From: MED-G20 sp038108155
GTDB lineage: Bacteria; Bacteroidota; Bacteroidia; Flavobacteriales_D; Parvicellaceae
Direction of reading: 5' to 3'
Assembly: GCA_038108155.1 (NCBI GenBank)
Contig: JAYNHP010000026.1
Location: 1 to 25,812 of the forward strand
Length of the DNA: 25,812 nucleotides
Shown here: positions 23,442 to 25,812 of the stretch, piece after piece
How positions within the stretch are numbered: position 1 is the stretch's first letter
Layout of the letters: each line of letters starts with the position of its first letter
Notes under the pieces: generated by a model
What the model was told of the DNA's origin: nothing
The model's input: only the letters and a program-made list of their open reading frames with translations
Databases searched by the model: none
Program-made: the position numbers and the translations under genes

Positions 23442-24377
23442 ATGAGAATTGTTGTTCTAGATGATTTTTCTCCAATTATAAATCAAACTCTTTCCAATTG
23501 GAACTGGCAGATTATTAATGGCCAAAATTGGACTCTAGAAGATTTTAAAAAAAATGCCAACCAAATAGAAGGAATTATAATTAGATCTAAATTCCCCTTG
23601 GATAGGGAGAATCTAACATTAGCAAAAAAATTAAAATTTATAGCTAGACCTGGGTCTGGATTAGAAAATATTGATTTAAAATATTGTGAAGAAAATAACA
23701 TAGAAGTTTTTCGAAGTCCTGAAGGAAATAGAGATGCCTTAGCAGAACACACATTAGGAATGCTTCTTTCTCTCGTAAACCATTTAAATATTGCAAATAA
23801 TGAAGTTAGAAACAATATTTGGGAAAGAGAAAAAAATAGAGGAACTGAGCTAAAAGGTAAAGTAATGGCCATTATTGGATATGGATATATGGGAAAGGCA
23901 TTTGCTCAGAGGCTTAATGGATTTGAAATGGACGTTATTGCATATGACAAATACATTTCTGGATTTGGTAATAATTATGTAAAAGAAGTTAGTTTGGAAG
24001 AAATATTTCAAAGAGCAGATTTTGTTAGTTTACACACTCCATTAAGCAGTGAAACAATAGGAATGATGAATAGCTCTTTTTTTGAGAAATTCCAAAAACC
24101 TTTTATCGTAATTAATACTGCTAGAGGAAAATCTCTTGTTTTAGAAGATTTAATCACTTATTTAAAATCCAAAAAAATAATTGGTGCCTGTTTAGATGTT
24201 CTAGATGTTGAGTCTTCAAATTTTAGCCTAAATAAGGCTGAAAATCAAAGTTTTGAAAAACTTAAAAAATTTAAAAATGTTGTCTTAAGCCCTCATATTG
24301 CAGGATGGAGCTACGAATCAAAAGAAAAAATGGCACAAGTAATTTTAGAAAAAATTCATCGAAAATTTATATTATAG
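23442..24377 (+). CDS. D-isomer 2-hydroxyacid dehydrogenase (phosphoglycerate dehydrogenase-like)
   Basis: 311 residues. The NAD-binding loop GYGYMG is at 146-151. The catalytic triad fits: Arg228 in NTARG, Glu257 and His285 in SPHIAGW. RPGSGLENIDLKYCEENNIE (69-88) is the usual hinge region. It lacks the ACT or other C-terminal regulatory domain of long SerA forms, so it is the short type, which may use 3-phosphoglycerate or another 2-hydroxyacid. No other serine genes are here. It begins 2 bp after mgtE and precedes a DASS-type transporter by 14 bp. Confidence 0.88.
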   Translation: MRIVVLDDFSPIINQTLSNWNWQIINGQNWTLEDFKKNANQIEGIIIRSKFPLDRENLTLAKKLKFIARPGSGLENIDLKYCEENNIEVFRSPEGNRDALAEHTLGMLLSLVNHLNIANNEVRNNIWEREKNRGTELKGKVMAIIGYGYMGKAFAQRLNGFEMDVIAYDKYISGFGNNYVKEVSLEEIFQRADFVSLHTPLSSETIGMMNSSFFEKFQKPFIVINTARGKSLVLEDLITYLKSKKIIGACLDVLDVESSNFSLNKAENQSFEKLKKFKNVVLSPHIAGWSYESKEKMAQVILEKIHRKFIL

Positions 24378-24391
24378 CAACTATTATCAAG

Positions 24392-25812
24392 ATGAGTAAA
24401 TCAATTTTTTATAAAATTCTAGGTCCACTTCTCTTCCTTTCAACTTTATTTTTAAATCCACCCTATGAAATGACAGAAAGTGGCTTTAAACTATTAGGAA
24501 TTATTCTTTGGATGGCAGTATGGTGGATTAGTGAGGTAGTACCCATAGCGGTTACTGCTCTATTACCAATAATTTTATTTCCCTCAGCGAACGTGCTAAA
24601 TATTCAAGAAACAGGATCCAACTATGGTCATAAATATATTTTCTTGTTTATTGGTGGTTTTATCTTAGCTAATGCAATCCAAAAATGGAATCTTCATAGA
24701 AGAATTGCATTAAATATCATATTAAAATTAGGTGGAAGCAATGATAAAATTATATTGGGATTCATGCTAGCAACTGGATTTCTTTCCATGTGGATTTCTA
24801 ACACAGCAACAACTGTAATGATGCTACCAATTGCTTTATCTGTTATTAATCAGGTGAAAGATCATCCAGACACATTAAAAAATGAAAATAAAATTTTCGG
24901 AAAAGCATTGATGTTAGCAGTGGCCTACAGTGCTTCTGCTGGTGGAATAGCCACTTTAATTGGAACGCCACCAAACTTAATATTTGCAGGTTTCGTTCAA
25001 GATAATTTCAATATTGAAATTTCATTTTTTCAGTGGATGAAGATTGGTCTTCCAGTGTCCATTATTTTAATGTTTTTTGTTTGGTGGTTTTTAACAAAAG
25101 TTGCTTTTAAAATGAATAAAGTTGGGTTTCCTGGAGGAAAGAAAGAGATTAATAGACTGTTAAATCAAATGGGAGGTATTAGTAATGAAGAAAAGAAAAT
25201 TCTTTCTGTATTTACCATTACTATACTCTGCTGGATATTTAGAAAAAATACCATAAACCTTATAATTCCAAATTTTGACGACAGTATGATTGCAATTTCA
25301 AGTGCAATTATTTTGTTCATTTTACCTTCCAAAACAAATAAAGAGCCATTAATGAAATGGAAAGATGCTATTTCTATTCCTTGGGGGATACTGCTACTTT
25401 TCGGAGGTGGATTATCCATTGCTAAGGGATTTCAAGCTACAGGTTTAGACAATTGGATTGGGGAGCAATTAACTTTTATCTCATTTTCAAGTGCATTTAT
25501 TGTTATTCTACTTATTGTAGCTGGTGTGAATTTTCTTACAGAACTCACCTCTAATATGGCAACTACAGCTATGCTTTTACCAGTAATGATTCCATTAGCT
25601 GCTCTTATGGATATAAATCCTTATTTATTACTAGTAGGAACAACGCTAGCTGCTTCATGTGCGTTTATGTTGCCAGTTGCAACACCTCCAAATGCAGTTG
25701 TATTTGGATCTAAACTGCTAAATATCGCTGATATGGTAAAAGTTGGAATTCTTATAAATCTTTTTTCAATACTATTGATTCTTTTAATGGTTTATTTTGG
25801 AATGCCTTTTAT
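24392..25812 (+). CDS. DASS/SLC13 family sodium-coupled anion transporter (3' end outside window)
   Basis: 473 codons are visible and no stop is reached, but the protein is nearly full length for the family. It has many membrane segments, with WMAVWWISEVVPIAVTALLP near the start. The two hallmark hairpin motifs are SNTATT at 136-141 and SNMATT at 387-392, followed by GTPPN and ATPPNA loops that form the substrate sites. The second site has Met where Thr is common. Family members move dicarboxylates, citrate or sulfate with sodium; the substrate cannot be named here. The start ATG at 24392 is 14 bp after the dehydrogenase stop, so they may be co-transcribed. Confidence 0.88.
   Translation, partial: MSKSIFYKILGPLLFLSTLFLNPPYEMTESGFKLLGIILWMAVWWISEVVPIAVTALLPIILFPSANVLNIQETGSNYGHKYIFLFIGGFILANAIQKWNLHRRIALNIILKLGGSNDKIILGFMLATGFLSMWISNTATTVMMLPIALSVINQVKDHPDTLKNENKIFGKALMLAVAYSASAGGIATLIGTPPNLIFAGFVQDNFNIEISFFQWMKIGLPVSIILMFFVWWFLTKVAFKMNKVGFPGGKKEINRLLNQMGGISNEEKKILSVFTITILCWIFRKNTINLIIPNFDDSMIAISSAIILFILPSKTNKEPLMKWKDAISIPWGILLLFGGGLSIAKGFQATGLDNWIGEQLTFISFSSAFIVILLIVAGVNFLTELTSNMATTAMLLPVMIPLAALMDINPYLLLVGTTLAASCAFMLPVATPPNAVVFGSKLLNIADMVKVGILINLFSILLILLMVYFGMPF

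Noticed and set aside
1..25812. CRISPR arrays, insertion sequences, phage or toxin-antitoxin modules
   Set aside because: No spaced direct repeats, transposase, integrase or paired small toxin genes were seen on either strand.

Overview
This window looks like core chromosome of a low-GC member of the Bacteroidota, most likely Flavobacteriales. The evidence is AT-rich coding with AGA-dominated arginine codons, a type IX secretion (T9SS) C-terminal sorting domain, a DUF3127 protein, and Bacteroidota-type -7 boxes (TAnnTTTG) ahead of several genes. Conserved neighbourhoods such as tig-clpP-clpX and etfB-etfA/pdhB also fit. A marine habitat is only a guess. I see no CRISPR array, insertion sequence, phage gene or integron, and no clear new multi-gene system. 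The best leads are at the left end.

Layout. 1-1609: a truncated flavin amine oxidase predicted to be a lipoprotein, and behind it a Crp/Fnr regulator gene broken by one in-frame TAA. Between them is a perfect 18-bp palindrome matching the TGTGA-N6-TCACA Crp consensus, placed just upstream of the oxidase -7 box. 1695-2981: a two-gene surface/secreted unit (T9SS-tailed protein plus a DUF1566-like protein). 3106-6315: a minus-strand run of flavin reductase-like protein, DUF3127 protein with an SSB-like acidic tail, AtoE-type transporter and GNAT acetyltransferase. 6426-9879: plus-strand tRNA-Leu(UAG), trigger factor, ClpP and ClpX, a protein folding and proteolysis unit. 9876-15424: a long minus-strand run of etfB, etfA, a bifunctional nuclease, a lipoprotein, a nucleoside transporter, thyA and folA, linking electron transfer to nucleotide metabolism. 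15609-16589: pyruvate dehydrogenase E1 beta, divergent from etfBA. 16596-19328: a minus-strand unit of rbfA, a zinc-ribbon methyltransferase, tsaE and an alanine-dehydrogenase-like gene, all overlapping by 1-4 bp. 19439-25812: a plus-strand run of an ABC exporter, ksgA/rsmA, mgtE, a 2-hydroxyacid dehydrogenase and a DASS-type transporter cut by the window end.

Themes. Ribosome biogenesis and tRNA modification genes (rbfA, tsaE, rsmA) sit around one divergent promoter at about 19.4 kb. ClpXP and trigger factor form one protein-quality unit. ETF and pyruvate dehydrogenase share a divergent control region. Intergenic gaps are short, the largest being under 200 bp, so no long gene-free stretch is left unexplained.
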